From Actinomycetota bacterium (GTDB taxonomy: Bacteria; Actinomycetota; Actinomycetes; Mycobacteriales; Pseudonocardiaceae), in assembly GCA_021324675.1 (NCBI GenBank), contig JAJPIR010000312.1:1-61555 (forward strand): a stretch of 61,555 nt of DNA. The letters run 5' to 3'. Below, in pieces: positions 30,517 to 40,692 of this stretch (position 1 is its first letter; every line of letters begins with the position of its first letter). The notes beneath the pieces were generated by a model, which saw only the letters and a list, made by a program, of their open reading frames with translations, made no database searches and was not told the DNA's origin. Both the position numbers and the translations under genes were made by a program.

Positions 30517-31548
30517 GTGATCGCCATGGACGCGGATGACCCGCAGCTAGCTGTGAATGCCGGTGCCGAGGATTTCCTCTGGGAGGAGGAGTCCAAGGTG
30601 CTGCAACGGGCTCGCAAGGACGCCGACCTGACCTCGTCGGCCGACTCGGTGCGCGAATATCTCAAGCAGATCGGCAAGGTTGCCTTGCTTAGCGCCGAGC
30701 AGGAAGTGCAGCTTGCCCGACGCATCGAGGTCGGGCTGTATGCCGCCGAACGGATCAACCGGGCTAAGGACTGGGCCGACGATTTGTCCCCCCAGCTACG
30801 CCGGGACCTGTGTTGGCTTGTTCGCGATGGGCAGCGGGCCAAAAACCTGCTGTTAGAGGCGAACCTGCGTCTGGTGGTCTCGCAAGCCAAGCGCTATGCC
30901 GGTCGCGGTATGTCGCTGTTGGACCTGATCCAAGAAGGTAATCTTGGCTTGATCCGTGCGGTGGAGAAATTCGACTACACCAAAGGCTTCAAATTCTCTA
31001 CCTATGCGATCTGGTGGATCAGGCAGTCAATCACCCGGGCGATGGCCGATCAGACCCGTACCATCCGGCTGCCGGTACACCTGACAGAGGTCGTCAACAG
31101 GCTGGGCCGGCTCCATGATGAGCTGTTCCAGGATCTGGGCCGCGAACCCACCGCTGAGGAACTGGCGACGAACATGGACATTACTCCGGCACGCGTCCTG
31201 GAGCTTCGGCACCTCACCCAGGAGCCGCTGTCGCTGGACCAGACCATCGGTGAGCAGGGTGATACCACGCTTGGCGAGTTCGTCGAGGACACCCAGGCAC
31301 TCGACGCCGTCGACGCGGCGTCATACACGCTGCTGCAAGACCAGCTGGCATCCGTGCTGGACACATTGTCCCCCCGTGAGGCCAACATCATCCGGCTACG
31401 TTTCGGCCTCACCGACGGTCGCATACACACCCTCGATGAGATCGGCCACCTCCACGGGGTCACCCGAGAACGTATCCGACAGATCGAGAACAAGACCATG
31501 GCAAAATTACGTCACCCTCACGCTCCCGGCGTCTTCGTGACTATCTGA
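30517..31548 (+). CDS. Group-2 RNA polymerase sigma factor (SigB/Hrd-like)
   Basis: 343 residues from GTG 30517 (ATG 30526 is also possible). Region 1.2 is [12 protein letters not shown]; regions 2.1-2.4 contain [20 protein letters not shown] and [20 protein letters not shown]. Region 3 follows, and region 4 has [21 protein letters not shown]. It lacks the long N-terminal region 1.1 of the primary sigma factor, so it is a SigB/HrdA-type paralog. The C-terminal tail [13 protein letters not shown] differs from the usual LRHP-S-R-... ending. Region 2.4 is close to the primary factor's, so it probably reads housekeeping-like promoters. It lies inside the putative island. Confidence 0.93.
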   Translation: MIAMDADDPQLAVNAGAEDFLWEEESKVLQRARKDADLTSSADSVREYLKQIGKVALLSAEQEVQLARRIEVGLYAAERINRAKDWADDLSPQLRRDLCWLVRDGQRAKNLLLEANLRLVVSQAKRYAGRGMSLLDLIQEGNLGLIRAVEKFDYTKGFKFSTYAIWWIRQSITRAMADQTRTIRLPVHLTEVVNRLGRLHDELFQDLGREPTAEELATNMDITPARVLELRHLTQEPLSLDQTIGEQGDTTLGEFVEDTQALDAVDAASYTLLQDQLASVLDTLSPREANIIRLRFGLTDGRIHTLDEIGHLHGVTRERIRQIENKTMAKLRHPHAPGVFVTI

Positions 31549-31789
31549 ACTAAATCCTCTTGCGACTTTAAGTTACGTTGCCAACGCGGTAGATATCTCA
31601 GGAAAAGACCATGCGGACAGGGCTAGCCCTCGTCAGCCTGGTTCGGTAATCGCACTGTGGTCACTGCCAAGCGATCGGGCCGCCGCACACAACGCCGCTG
31701 TTACCTGGCACAGACCGTAGGAGGTCTCGGCCTTGACGAAGGCACAGGTACAGAGCGTGATCAGCCCTCTAGGACGGCCAGATAAGAAC

Positions 31790-32212
31790 CTACCTGGTTG
31801 TGCCGGGCACCGTGGCAGCGTCGGATTGGGCTGGAAGACCAGTTTCGGCGTCCCGGACACGGTTTTGTAGCGAGCGGTATTCCTGGTTACCCGTCAGTCT
31901 CGTTTTCACCTTGAGTTCGAACGTAGCCAGGGTTCGCCATGGTGATACCCAGGTACGGTTGACCTCGTCGGTGACCTCTTGTTTGATCACGGCCATTCGC
32001 TCGCGCAGCTTTGTCACCTCCTGTTGCAGAGCGTCCAAGCTGCTCTGGACGTTCGTACACTCTTGCATCGGCTGCACGCTGCTGTCGGGTGCCTGGCAAG
32101 GGTCAGCGCTGTGGTCGTGTCGGTCGTCGCCGGGGACTTCCCGGGCCTGTGCGGCATCAGCTTGTTCGCTGAGCAGCTGTTGTCGGGTCTTGATCCTGTC
32201 GCCCATGGTCAT
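31790..32212 (-). CDS. Hypothetical coiled-coil protein
   Basis: 140 residues from ATG 32212, which follows GGAAGGA with 8-nt spacing. A heptad-rich helix at about 55-90 (VQSSLDALQQEVTKLRERM) is followed by a mixed region with WVSPWRTLATFELKVKTRL. The first 50 residues are charged and probably disordered. I do not recognise a family. It lies 37 bp downstream of the DUF5994 gene, so the two are probably one transcript. The longer frame upstream is not coding-like. Confidence 0.55.
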   Translation of the reverse strand: MTMGDRIKTRQQLLSEQADAAQAREVPGDDRHDHSADPCQAPDSSVQPMQECTNVQSSLDALQQEVTKLRERMAVIKQEVTDEVNRTWVSPWRTLATFELKVKTRLTGNQEYRSLQNRVRDAETGLPAQSDAATVPGTTR

Positions 32213-32249
32213 GCCGAGTGTCCTTCCGATCGCGGATAGGGAGATAGCC

Positions 32250-32861
32250 CTAGTCAGCCGGGCCAGTGCGCCGACAGGGCAGCGTCGTCGGCGGCCGGCG
32301 ACGCTGGATGAGGCGTCCCGGCCCGGTTGGGGCATGGTGGTCCGGGGCGCCATCTTCGTCGTCCGGGGATGCCTTGGCTCCCGCCGCAGGATCTCCCGGC
32401 CCAGACACAGGTGCAGAGTGGTCGCCAACCGTGGCGGTGAGGTCAGGATCGTGGCCCTCGGCCGCCATAGCGAGCGCAAGCTCAGCGGTGACTTCCTCGG
32501 TGCCGACCGGGATGAGGAGCAAATCGATCCGCTGATCATCGGTGCCGACAATCCGGACCAGGTGAACACCCGAGATCCGGAACCAGTCCACAGCAACCCT
32601 TTCGCTGCCGCTGGGTGGGATCCGGCGAGGAGCGTTGTCCCATCCGGCCATGTTCAGCGCGATGCGACGGACTGGTACGCCGACTGCCTCGATTAGTGCG
32701 GTGAGCTCGATGGCGGGATCTGTCGACCGTGGCCACCACGCACCGTCGAGAGCACCCCTGACGCACCCCTTCGGCTTGAGGCTCAGGCGTGCCGAGCCAT
32801 CGCTGGTGCCCACGCTGCGCGCATCGCCTTGGTCTGAGTTGGTAGCGCGAACCGACGTCAT
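32250..32861 (-). CDS. DUF5994-family protein
   Basis: 203 residues from ATG 32861, which has AGGA 8-10 nt upstream. Residues about 28-135 match the DUF5994 pattern: RLSLKPKGCVRGALDGAWWPRS, then IRRIALNMAGWDNAPRR-type and DLLLIPVGTEEVTAELA segments. The C-terminal 65 residues are low-complexity, acidic and proline-rich. The function of DUF5994 is unknown; members are common in actinobacteria as small stand-alone proteins. It is followed by the coiled-coil gene. Confidence 0.8.
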   Translation of the reverse strand: MTSVRATNSDQGDARSVGTSDGSARLSLKPKGCVRGALDGAWWPRSTDPAIELTALIEAVGVPVRRIALNMAGWDNAPRRIPPSGSERVAVDWFRISGVHLVRIVGTDDQRIDLLLIPVGTEEVTAELALAMAAEGHDPDLTATVGDHSAPVSGPGDPAAGAKASPDDEDGAPDHHAPTGPGRLIQRRRPPTTLPCRRTGPAD

Positions 32862-33472
32862 GGTGACGTTCCTATCCCGGCATGTACCACAGCCAGTGTC
32901 ATGGTTAGGCCGAGAACGACGCAGGCGAGGCTGCCCGGCGCACGAAGGGTAATCGGTCACTACCGACGCTACGCGCAATCGGTTCACCACGCCACCGACC
33001 GCGGCGATCAGCCAACGATGTGCCACGTTCTACCAACGCTAGTGACCCCTACTAACGCTCGTGCGCCGCAGCCGCCGACTGGAGGAAAGCACGAATCGAG
33101 AGCGCTGGCCGGACAAGTGCTGGTGTCGGGGCGGGGACATCCAAGGACGGTTAGTCAAAAACGCACACAGCAGGAAACCGACCGAACCTTTTTTCGTCTC
33201 AAATGGCCAGGGCAAGGCTTCAAAGACAATTGGCGCGGTCAATTCATCCGCCGTGTATGCGTCGCCCTCGAGTCTTTTGGCGGCGTGATCAAACAAATAC
33301 CGGCAAGTACCCCTGTACCGACCACGGCACAGGGACAGGATTGCCCGGGCCGGCCAGGAGGGTCGACGTCTGCAGGCCTAACAGCCCGGCACTGCGCCTT
33401 GTGACACAGGAACAGGATCCCCATACCCTGGTTGGGACGCTGCGAGCAGCCCGGCCGGCGGCGGATACGCCG
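32862..33472. other. Non-coding stretch, nothing recognised
   Basis: 610 bp between the DUF5994 start and the csp terminator. Short open frames exist on both strands (for example 33039-33296 minus), but none has a Shine-Dalgarno or a recognisable product. A small GGCGGCG/CGCCGCC hairpin sits at about 33457-33475. Confidence 0.5.
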
Positions 33473-33508
33473 CCGGGAGCCCTCCTCGAAGGCGAGGCGG
33501 GCTCCCGG
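33473..33508 (-). terminator. Hairpin terminator of the cold-shock gene
   Basis: A 10-bp perfect stem (CCGGGAGCCC with GGGCTCCCGG) encloses a smaller CTCG/CGAG stem. It lies 9 bp past the csp stop. There is no T-run, as is normal for high-GC actinobacterial terminators. Confidence 0.8.
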
Positions 33509-33517
33509 TTGACGGGA

Positions 33518-33721
33518 TCAGACGGCGCGGACGCCGGTGGCCTGCTGACCCTTGTCGCCCTGGCGGATCTCGAATTGCACGCGCTGCCCCTCGTCGAGGC
33601 TGCGGAAGCCGCGAGCGTCGATTTCTGAGTGGTGGACGAAGACGTCATCGCCGCCGTTGTCCTGGGCGATGAAGCCGAAACCCTTCTCGGCGTTGAACCA
33701 CTTCACAGTTCCCTGTGCCAT
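33518..33721 (-). CDS. CspA-family cold-shock protein
   Basis: 67 residues, full length for a single-domain CSP. RNP1 is KGFGFIAQ and RNP2 is DVFVHHSEI; it starts [14 protein letters not shown]. The ATG follows AGGAG. These proteins bind single-stranded RNA/DNA and melt mRNA structure. It is well conserved, in contrast to the sparse surroundings, and has its own terminator. It lies inside the putative island and could be a second copy besides the chromosomal one. Confidence 0.96.
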   Translation of the reverse strand: MAQGTVKWFNAEKGFGFIAQDNGGDDVFVHHSEIDARGFRSLDEGQRVQFEIRQGDKGQQATGVRAV

Positions 33722-34685
33722 GCGATGTGCTCCTAGATGGTGTGGTGGGTCTCCCACTGTGTGGGGCCCGGCCGGCCCTGGCAGCGCTGGCCAGAGTCCT
33801 GTTGACGCGGGCCCTCGTCCACCAACTTGTTCCTGCGGGCGTGCATCACACGAACACCGAAACTGAACGACCTCAATCGATACTACCCGTGTGCCATGTT
33901 GGCCTGTTTCCGCATGGGGCCGGGAGGCGGGACTCAGCGTATCAACGCCGCCGGGTCGGTGTTGAGCCGAGCCAGGCGATCGGATCCCATGGTAGGGAAG
34001 CCAGACAACGGCCCGGCAGGTCCGCCACCGGTGTCTCCGGAACGGCGGTGGCACCCCGTCCCCACGCGGGGCGACCAGCCTGAGTAACGGCGACCAGCCT
34101 GAGTAACACGGACTGCGGCGACGCCACACCGATCTCTCGGCCGACGTCCCTCTGCGGCGAATCGGAAGTGGTGGTTAACACCAGTCAGCGCAAGCCAACC
34201 TTGCCGCGAAGATGCATGACCCGTCGCCCAACCCAGCGTATCGAGCACATTCTCATTGCAGCCATTGACATCGGCGAGATTGACGGTCAGGTACCGGGCT
34301 CCGCTATCGAGGACCGCGCCAAGCTCAGCTAGGAGTCGCTACCCAGCGCGGTGATCGAGATGACCCCGCAGGATCACGCGGGCATACCCGGCACCACGCG
34401 GCACGGTGACACAGATACGCTAAAAACTGTTATGAGGGTACGCATTATCCAGGGCCGCAGACAGCCCATCGCGTGCCACGTGGTCTTTAAGTCAGTCTCT
34501 TTTCCCTGACGACGACGCGTGCAAGACCAAGTGTGCGGATGGGGCTGACTTGCCGGCTATCGACGGTTGTTTACGTCGAAGGGGAACTGCAGTGAGCCGC
34601 GCTGACCGGCAGCCCCACCCAATGACCCACACCACGAACGTTCCGCAAACTGGACTTCGCAGCAGAGTACTGTTGGTCCCGTCGC
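33722..34685. other. Long non-coding stretch upstream of csp
   Basis: 960 bp without a supportable gene. It holds a 19-bp tandem repeat (34070-34107). A plus-strand segment near 34225-34330 reads THPTQRIEHILIAAIDIGE and then stops, possibly a coding fragment. The part next to csp would contain its promoter and 5' leader. I see no tRNA or known RNA motif. Confidence 0.45.
34070..34107. repeat. 19-bp tandem direct repeat, two copies
   Basis: GGCGACCAGCCTGAGTAAC occurs twice head to tail with no mismatches. It lies in non-coding DNA of the island; no function is evident. Confidence 0.8.
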
Positions 34686-35483
34686 TTACCGAGACCCCGC
34701 TTCGGCATGCGCACCTACCCCGGAGGCCGTAAAGCCCTGCCGGTTGCACATCGGGGCGCCTGGTTCAGCCGATCCACACCCGTTGAGCTCTCGCAGCTGT
34801 GCGGCCAGATAGGTCTTCAAGCGGGTGCGGTATTCACGCTCCCATGCGCGCAGGTCTTCGATCTTGTTCTCCAGAGCGCCCTTCTCCTGGCTGAGCACAC
34901 TGATGATCTCGGCGTGTTTACGTGTCGCCTCGTGCTCCAACGACCCAGCCTTGTCCCGGGACCGCTGTTCCACAGTCCCGACCCTGATACGAGCGTCGGT
35001 GAGCATGATCTCGACCTGGCTGTTGGCCTCGTTGACCAGGCCATCAGCCTTCACCTTCGCCTCAGAAAGCAGCTGCTCTGCTTTCCTGCGAGCTTCGCTC
35101 ACCATCCCGTCCACCTCGGCTTGGGCCTCACCGGTCAACCGGTCAACCATCGCCTGAGCCAGCCCCAACACTGTGGCGGCTTGAACATTGGGGTCAACAC
35201 CAGGTGAGGGCTGCTCGATCACCGGTGGCAGTGCCGGGACCATCACCGGCCCAAGCCGCTCGACCGGGAAAAGATCAGGCCCGGTGGCCACCTGCGCGCC
35301 GCGTTGCTGTTGACCGAGCTGCTCGACCCGGTTGCCAAGGCCGTGGTTCTCCTCGACCAACCGAGCGAGCTCGGTCTCCAACAGATCAAGGAAGGCGTCC
35401 ACCTCCTCCTCGTGGTAACCCCGCTTGCCGATCGGCGGCTTACTGAATATCACGTTGGCAACATCGGCAGGGGTCAACGGCAC
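34686..35483 (-). CDS. DivIVA/Wag31-like coiled-coil protein
   Basis: 265 residues from GTG 35483, preceded by AGAGGTGA at good spacing. It starts [20 protein letters not shown] and continues [18 protein letters not shown], the DivIVA N-terminal membrane-curvature-binding domain. A variable linker (about 55-110) is followed by a long coiled coil (about 115-235). Wag31/DivIVA directs polar growth in actinobacteria. The genuine wag31 normally lies by the division cluster, so this is probably a paralog. The last 30 residues ([11 protein letters not shown]...) are not coiled. It faces the ArsA genes divergently and lies in the putative island. Confidence 0.88.
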   Translation of the reverse strand: MPLTPADVANVIFSKPPIGKRGYHEEEVDAFLDLLETELARLVEENHGLGNRVEQLGQQQRGAQVATGPDLFPVERLGPVMVPALPPVIEQPSPGVDPNVQAATVLGLAQAMVDRLTGEAQAEVDGMVSEARRKAEQLLSEAKVKADGLVNEANSQVEIMLTDARIRVGTVEQRSRDKAGSLEHEATRKHAEIISVLSQEKGALENKIEDLRAWEREYRTRLKTYLAAQLRELNGCGSAEPGAPMCNRQGFTASGVGAHAEAGSR

Positions 35484-35898
35484 CGGATCACCTCTACGCA
35501 CTCCTCGACGACTCTGCACACGCTGGCATGGCCACCTGGGGCATCGGCACCGAACCTGGGTGGCAGCAACGGTCTCGAATCGACCACCGGCATCCAGACG
35601 AACACCACAAGTGGCAGAACCTTACAAGTCCACACCCCGCCTCCCCATGCGGATCGGTGCCCGCTCGGCAGGCCCAGGGTAGCGAGAGGACGCCATGCGC
35701 CGGTCCCATCGAGGGCTTCCTCCGGGCTGCTGCGCGGTGGGCTCCGCCACCCTGTGGCTGTCAGGGGCACGTGTGCACCAGATCTATCGCATGGGCAAGC
35801 GCGTGCCGCCGTGACCGCGCGCAGTGGCACCGGCGTGGGAGCACGGTGACGCGCTTACCAGCCGCAACCGCCGGGCTCGCCGCATTACGCTCGCGGAC

Positions 35899-36912
35899 AT
35901 GTGGTCTGACGAGCTGGTGCGGGCGCGCCTGCATGTCGTCACCGGCAAAGGAGGCACCGGCAAAACCACGGTGGCCGCCGCTCTGGCGGTGGCGCTGGCC
36001 ACCGGAGGCAGGAAGACATTGCTGGTCGAAGTCGAGGGCCGGCAGGGCATCGCGCACGTGTTCGACGTCCCGCCGCTGCCGTACGAGGAGCGGCGCATTG
36101 CAGTCGCTCCTGGCGGTGGTGAAGTCCGCGCGCTGGCCGTCGATGCCGAAGAGGCGCTGCTGGAGTACTTCGCCTTGTTCTACAACCTGGGCTTTGCGGG
36201 TCGGACACTGCGGCGGATGGGAGCGATCGAGTTCGCTACCACGCTGGCACCCGGACTGCGCGATGTCCTGCTCACTGGCAAGGTGAAGGAGGCGACGATG
36301 CGAGCCCGTGACGGCATCCATAGTTACGACGCGGTGGTGCTCGACGCCCCGCCGACCGGGCGGGTGGTGAAGTTCCTCGACGTCACCCGGGCAATGGCTG
36401 ACTTGGCGAAGGTGGGCCCTATCCACAGCCAGAGCAAGGGAGTGGTGCGGTTGCTGCACTCGGCCGACACCGCGGTCCATGTGGTCACCCTGCTCGAAGA
36501 CCTCCCTGTCGCAGAGACCCTGGAGACGGTCGCAGAGCTAGATCGGGCCGACCTGCGTCCGGGTGCGGTCCTGATCAACCGAGCCCGGCCCTCCCGGTTG
36601 CCCGAACGGTGGGCAACGACCGGCACCGACCCGGCGGGCTCTACGAACGGCCAGGTAGACGCCGATCGAGTCCGGGCCGGGCTACTCGCCGCCGGACTGG
36701 ATCTAGACAGCGCGGTGGTCAACGGCCTGGTCACGGAAACCGTCGAGCATGCGATGCGGGTGCACGCCGAGCGACAGGCGCGCGCCAGGCTCGCCGACGC
36801 CGGCATGCCGTTGATCGAATTGCCTGATCTCACCGATATCGGCGGTGACGGAGTGGATCTCGGTGGGATCTACGAGCTGTCCGATGTGCTGCGCGAGCAA
36901 GGAGTGCGGTGA
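35899..36912 (+). CDS. ArsA/Get3-like ATPase, first of a pair (Rv3679-like)
   Basis: 337 residues from ATG 35899. The deviant Walker A is GKGGTGKTT (about 17-25); switch motifs include VEVEGRQG and [14 protein letters not shown]. There is no Cys arsenite site, so it is not an arsenic pump subunit. The pair with the next gene corresponds to Rv3679-Rv3680, Get3-like ATPases that work together in mycobacteria. Its stop overlaps the next start (GTGA). Confidence 0.9.
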   Translation: MWSDELVRARLHVVTGKGGTGKTTVAAALAVALATGGRKTLLVEVEGRQGIAHVFDVPPLPYEERRIAVAPGGGEVRALAVDAEEALLEYFALFYNLGFAGRTLRRMGAIEFATTLAPGLRDVLLTGKVKEATMRARDGIHSYDAVVLDAPPTGRVVKFLDVTRAMADLAKVGPIHSQSKGVVRLLHSADTAVHVVTLLEDLPVAETLETVAELDRADLRPGAVLINRARPSRLPERWATTGTDPAGSTNGQVDADRVRAGLLAAGLDLDSAVVNGLVTETVEHAMRVHAERQARARLADAGMPLIELPDLTDIGGDGVDLGGIYELSDVLREQGVR

Positions 36913-38099
36913 GTCCCGAGACCAGCGCACCGCCCTCGTTCGACATCGACGAGCTGCTGACCAACCGCACCACCCGGGTGGTGGTGTGTTGCGGCGCAGG
37001 AGGGGTGGGTAAGACGACAACGGCTGCGGCGCTTGCGCTGCGGGCTGCCGAGCAGGGCCGCTCGGTGGTGGTACTCACCATCGACCCGGCGCGCCGGCTG
37101 GCCCAATCGATGGGCTTGCGCGAGCTGACCAACCATCCACGCCGGGTCACCCCGACCAAGGAGATCGATCTGGCCGGTGGGGCCATGCACGCGATGATGC
37201 TGGACATGCGGCGCACCTTCGATGAGATGGTGCAGGCCCACGCCAGCCCGCAGCGAGCTGCCCAGATCATGGCCAATCCCTTTTACCAGGCCATTTCGTC
37301 GTCTTTCTCCGGAACTCAGGAGTACATGGCGATGGAGAAGCTGGGGCAGCTGGTATCGGTTGATCAGTGGGACCTCATTGTGGTGGACACCCCACCGTCG
37401 CGCTCCGCACTGGATTTTCTGGACGCCCCGCAACGGCTGTCGTCATTCCTGGACGGACGGATGATCCGCCTGCTGTCAGCCCCAGCACGGGCCGGTAGCT
37501 GGGGGGTGCGGCGGCTGGTGGGGGCCAGCTTCGGGCTGTTCAGCAGGGCCATCTCAACCATCCTGGGCGGGCAGATGCTGGCCGACGCCTCGGCGTTCGT
37601 GCAGGCTTTCGACACCATGTTCGGCGGGTTCCGGGAGCGCGCCACGGCCACCTACGAGCTGCTGCGTGCGCCCGGCACCGCATTTGTGGTGGTGGCAACT
37701 CCGGAAGCCGACGCTGTCCGTGAAGCGGTCTATTTCGTGGATCGGTTGGCTACTGAGTCAATGCCGCTGGCCGGGTTGGTGCTTAACCGGACGCACCCGG
37801 TGCTCGCCAACCTGCCAGCAGCCCGGGCCGAGACAGTGGCCGAAACCCTCCAGCGCTCCGGTAACGCGCCGCTGGCTGCGGCAGTGCTGCGGCTACACGC
37901 CGACCGGGTAGCGCTGGCCGGTAGGGAGCGCCGGCTGCTGGCCCGGTTTCGCCGGGCGCATCCGGCCGTCGCGGTGGTCACCGTGCCAGCGCTGGCTGTC
38001 GACGTCCACGACCTGCCAGCGCTGCGCCAGATCGGCTGCCTGCTGGCAAACCGCAACACGCCACCCGGCATTGACTCCCTGTCACAGATCCAGGACTAG
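36909..38099 (+). CDS. ArsA/Get3-like ATPase, second of a pair (Rv3680-like)
   Basis: 396 residues from GTG 36909. The Walker A is [16 protein letters not shown] (about 26-41), with [12 protein letters not shown] (switch I) and [17 protein letters not shown] (switch II) further on, typical of the anion-transporting ATPase family. It is translationally coupled to the first ATPase, and the two probably form a hetero-oligomer. The substrate is unknown. The last 18 bp overlap tail-to-tail with the convergent reductase gene. Confidence 0.9.
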   Translation: MSPETSAPPSFDIDELLTNRTTRVVVCCGAGGVGKTTTAAALALRAAEQGRSVVVLTIDPARRLAQSMGLRELTNHPRRVTPTKEIDLAGGAMHAMMLDMRRTFDEMVQAHASPQRAAQIMANPFYQAISSSFSGTQEYMAMEKLGQLVSVDQWDLIVVDTPPSRSALDFLDAPQRLSSFLDGRMIRLLSAPARAGSWGVRRLVGASFGLFSRAISTILGGQMLADASAFVQAFDTMFGGFRERATATYELLRAPGTAFVVVATPEADAVREAVYFVDRLATESMPLAGLVLNRTHPVLANLPAARAETVAETLQRSGNAPLAAAVLRLHADRVALAGRERRLLARFRRAHPAVAVVTVPALAVDVHDLPALRQIGCLLANRNTPPGIDSLSQIQD

Positions 38100-39758
38100 A
38101 CGCTCGCTGTAGGCACGGGAGACGCAAATCAGCATCGCACCGGCGGCGCGCTCGGTGCTGCTGAGCAACTCATCGCGATGATCGGGTTCGCCGGCCAGGA
38201 CCGTGGTACGGCAAGCACCGCAGATGCCCCGTTCGCAGCTGGCCGCCACGGTGGGAATGACCTCACGGACGGCCTGCAGAACAGTACGGTCACCGGGAAC
38301 CTTGATGGTGCGTCCGGTGCGGCGCAGCTCGACGTCGAACGCGGCGCCACCACTATGCCCACCACCGGCAAAAAGCTCGGTATGCAGCGTCAGGTCCGGC
38401 CGGCTGGCGACCCGTTCCCGGACAGCTTTGAGCAATCGCCCCGGACCGCAGCAGTAGACCGCGGTGCCGGCAGCGGCCGAGCCGATGATCTTGTCCAGGT
38501 CAGGCCGTGCGCGCTCGTCACCGGCGATCACCTCGACCTGGTCCGGTCCCAGCGCGCTGACCTCGTCGACGAACGCCATCCCGGCACGGCTGCGGCCGGC
38601 GTAAACCAGCTTCCACTCGCTGCCGGCGCTGGCAAGCTGGCGTGCCATCGCCAGCATGGCGGTGATGCCTATCCCCCCGGCGATGAACAGATACGCCCGG
38701 CTAGGTACCAGGGGAAAATGGTTACGCGGGCCTTGGACGGTGATCAGCTGACCGGCCCGGGTGCTGGTGTGGACCTCGACCGAGCCACCGCGTCCGGCTG
38801 GCTCCTGCAACACCGCGATCCGGTAGGAGAAACGGTCCTCCGGGTCACCGCACAGCGAGTACTGCCGGCGCCGGCCTGAGGGCAGGATCAACTCGATATG
38901 CGCGCCTGGCTCCCAGCTCGGTAATGGCGCTCTATCTGGCGAATACAGGCGCAAGGACATGATGTTGTCCGCTTCCCAGGTGGTCTGCCCGACAAGCAGG
39001 CTCGTCCCTGGCTCCGCCGGGGTCGCGGCCAGCGGGGGGCTCGATTGCCGCTGTTGGGGCACGTGGACTACTGGCAGGCTTGGCTGGGCTCGATCCCGAT
39101 CAGCCGAAGGGACTCGCGCGGTCAGCAGGCGCAGTACGGCCAGGAACAGGATGCCTACGCCCACCACCAGGCCAGCCCAGTGCGCGACCGGGCTGGTGGT
39201 GTCCGTACCGGCCAGTGCGGTGTGGACACAGGCAAGGGCGAACAGCGGCAACGTCAGCAGGTGCACACGGCGCCACCACCGCCACGGCAAGGATGCCCGC
39301 GCCCACGACGTCACCGTCACCGCCATCAGCAGGTAGCAGGCCAGCACCCCGCACCCCTGAGCGACCGGATTGTCTGGGCGGGTAAAAGGAACGACCACCT
39401 GCCGCAGTCCGATTCCCAATTGGTCAGCGGCGAGCACGGAGCTGACATGGATTGCGGTAAAAACCACCGCCAGCACCCCGACGAACTCGTGCAGGCCCTG
39501 AATCCAGGCGCGCCGGGATCCCTGGGCTAGCCGCGTGGCCAGCAGCAGCCCGCCCACCACAGACACCGCCAGCAACGCCCATGCCACCATGCCGGACGCG
39601 CGGGCCACGTACCACCACGCGGCATCCCCGAGCACCCCGCTCGCGGCAATGCCCGGCGCGGGCCCCATCAGCACGACCAGAACCACCAGGGTGATGGCGC
39701 TGAGGCCGCCAGCCCAAACGCGGGCAGCACCGGCTGGCCGGACCTGGGCGTCAGCCAT
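38082..39758 (-). CDS. Membrane flavo-iron-sulfur oxidoreductase (ferric-reductase-like)
   Basis: 558 residues from ATG 39758. Domains: about six membrane helices with candidate haem His in [15 protein letters not shown] and [17 protein letters not shown] (ferric-reductase-like domain, about 20-230). Then comes a ferredoxin-NADP reductase unit with RRQYSLCG (FAD) and a nucleotide-binding [12 protein letters not shown], and a C-terminal 2Fe-2S ferredoxin with [16 protein letters not shown] and a last Cys in MLICVSRA. It would move electrons from NAD(P)H via FAD and 2Fe-2S, possibly to haem in the membrane. The ATG overlaps the stop of the upstream gene by 8 nt, so translation is coupled. Confidence 0.85.
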   Translation of the reverse strand: MADAQVRPAGAARVWAGGLSAITLVVLVVLMGPAPGIAASGVLGDAAWWYVARASGMVAWALLAVSVVGGLLLATRLAQGSRRAWIQGLHEFVGVLAVVFTAIHVSSVLAADQLGIGLRQVVVPFTRPDNPVAQGCGVLACYLLMAVTVTSWARASLPWRWWRRVHLLTLPLFALACVHTALAGTDTTSPVAHWAGLVVGVGILFLAVLRLLTARVPSADRDRAQPSLPVVHVPQQRQSSPPLAATPAEPGTSLLVGQTTWEADNIMSLRLYSPDRAPLPSWEPGAHIELILPSGRRRQYSLCGDPEDRFSYRIAVLQEPAGRGGSVEVHTSTRAGQLITVQGPRNHFPLVPSRAYLFIAGGIGITAMLAMARQLASAGSEWKLVYAGRSRAGMAFVDEVSALGPDQVEVIAGDERARPDLDKIIGSAAAGTAVYCCGPGRLLKAVRERVASRPDLTLHTELFAGGGHSGGAAFDVELRRTGRTIKVPGDRTVLQAVREVIPTVAASCERGICGACRTTVLAGEPDHRDELLSSTERAAGAMLICVSRAYSERLVLDL

Positions 39759-40446
39759 CGCGCCCGTTGTTTCGGCCACGCGGGTGGTGCTCGGCAGCGC
39801 CCGCCTTGGTTCCCGGTCCACGTAGCCGGCCGGAGGGTGGTGCATCATGGTCGCCGGACGGCCCAGCGCGGCCAACCCTGGAATCGGGAACCCGTTCAAG
39901 AATGGCCCTGATCCGCGCTAACTCAGCGGCCCGCTTCTGCCTATCGGTAATCGGGCCGTCACGATCCGGTCGTTTATCAAAAATTGGCGAAGGAGCCTTT
40001 TTCTTTTCCGCCGGCATATCCGGTCTATTGACCTCACGTGGTGGCGCCGGAACAGGAGGCGGACCGGTTTCGGCCAACGGCGAAACCACCACAATCTCTG
40101 GTGACTTCGGGTGAGCAGCGGGTTCGCGCGGGTAGTCCTTGATCTCCCGGGCAGCGTCTGGCGCTGCAGGCACCGCAGTTTTCGTCGTCGCCAACAGCGC
40201 GGAATCGCCGGGCGCAGGATCGGGATCTGGCGCGGAAGTGCCGGGGACCGGTGGGAGCTGAGGAGCATCCGGGGCAGGCGCTTGTTGCGTGGTTTGTGGT
40301 GTTGGTCCTGGGCCGATCACCTGGATCTGGGGGGCGCGGGAGATGCCTAGACCGAATCCTCCGAGGGTCGAGCCCACGACGAGCGCGGTCACACCGCCCA
40401 TGAGGGCGATCGAACCGGCCCATGCGATCGCTCGGCGGCGCTCCAT
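39751..40446 (-). CDS. Proline-rich membrane-anchored hypothetical protein
   Basis: 231 residues. After MERRRAIAW a single hydrophobic helix (about 9-33) is followed by 120 residues rich in Pro, Ala and Thr, then a charged segment (DRQKRAAELARIRAILERVPDSR). It probably extends outside the cytoplasm or serves as a scaffold; no known domain is seen. The end overlaps the reductase start, so the two products are likely made together and may interact. The 246 bp upstream of it hold no gene. Confidence 0.6.
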   Translation of the reverse strand: MERRRAIAWAGSIALMGGVTALVVGSTLGGFGLGISRAPQIQVIGPGPTPQTTQQAPAPDAPQLPPVPGTSAPDPDPAPGDSALLATTKTAVPAAPDAAREIKDYPREPAAHPKSPEIVVVSPLAETGPPPVPAPPREVNRPDMPAEKKKAPSPIFDKRPDRDGPITDRQKRAAELARIRAILERVPDSRVGRAGPSGDHDAPPSGRLRGPGTKAGAAEHHPRGRNNGRDG

Positions 40447-40692
40447 AAGTCACTCCGCACCTAGTCCAGCCTTCGGCGAGTTAGGGAAGGCTAACTTAAT
40501 GCAGAGCAAAGGTCCAGAGCGCCGCCCGTTGTCATCGATTGTTGTGGCCAACAATGGGTTGGCAGATACAGACAGCGGTCGGTTCGCATGCGAAATCTTC
40601 ACTGATTGGCTGCAGTCAGCGACCGATCAGCTACTGACTCAACAGCACCGACAATCTCGACAACAATGGCCAGGCCATACCGAGAATGCAGC

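Larger units (their letters stand above)
28620..35898. mobile_element. Putative integrated island between DUF4177 and the ArsA pair
   Basis: In mycobacteria the DUF4177/ridA genes lie directly beside the divergent pair of ArsA-like ATPases. Here 7.3 kb separates them. The stretch begins with a large serine recombinase whose start lies against the DUF4177 start. It also holds a group-2 sigma factor, a coiled-coil protein, a DUF5994 protein, a cold-shock protein, a DivIVA-like protein and long non-coding stretches. Coding density is far lower than outside. I could not find matching attachment-site repeats at the two ends, so the right boundary is only inferred from gene order. Confidence 0.6.

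Noticed and set aside
33039-33296. Minus-strand frame of 85 codons in the island gap.
   Set aside because: No ribosome-binding site, no recognised domain and a non-coding-like composition in its second half.
34225-34330. Plus-strand fragment IEHILIAAIDIGEIDGQ, which looked like part of a regulator.
   Set aside because: Too short and without start or family; recorded only as part of the gap.
35899-38099. Arsenic efflux ATPase assignment for the ArsA-like pair.
   Set aside because: Metal-binding cysteines and an ArsB partner are absent, and the position matches Rv3679-Rv3680, which are not arsenic genes.
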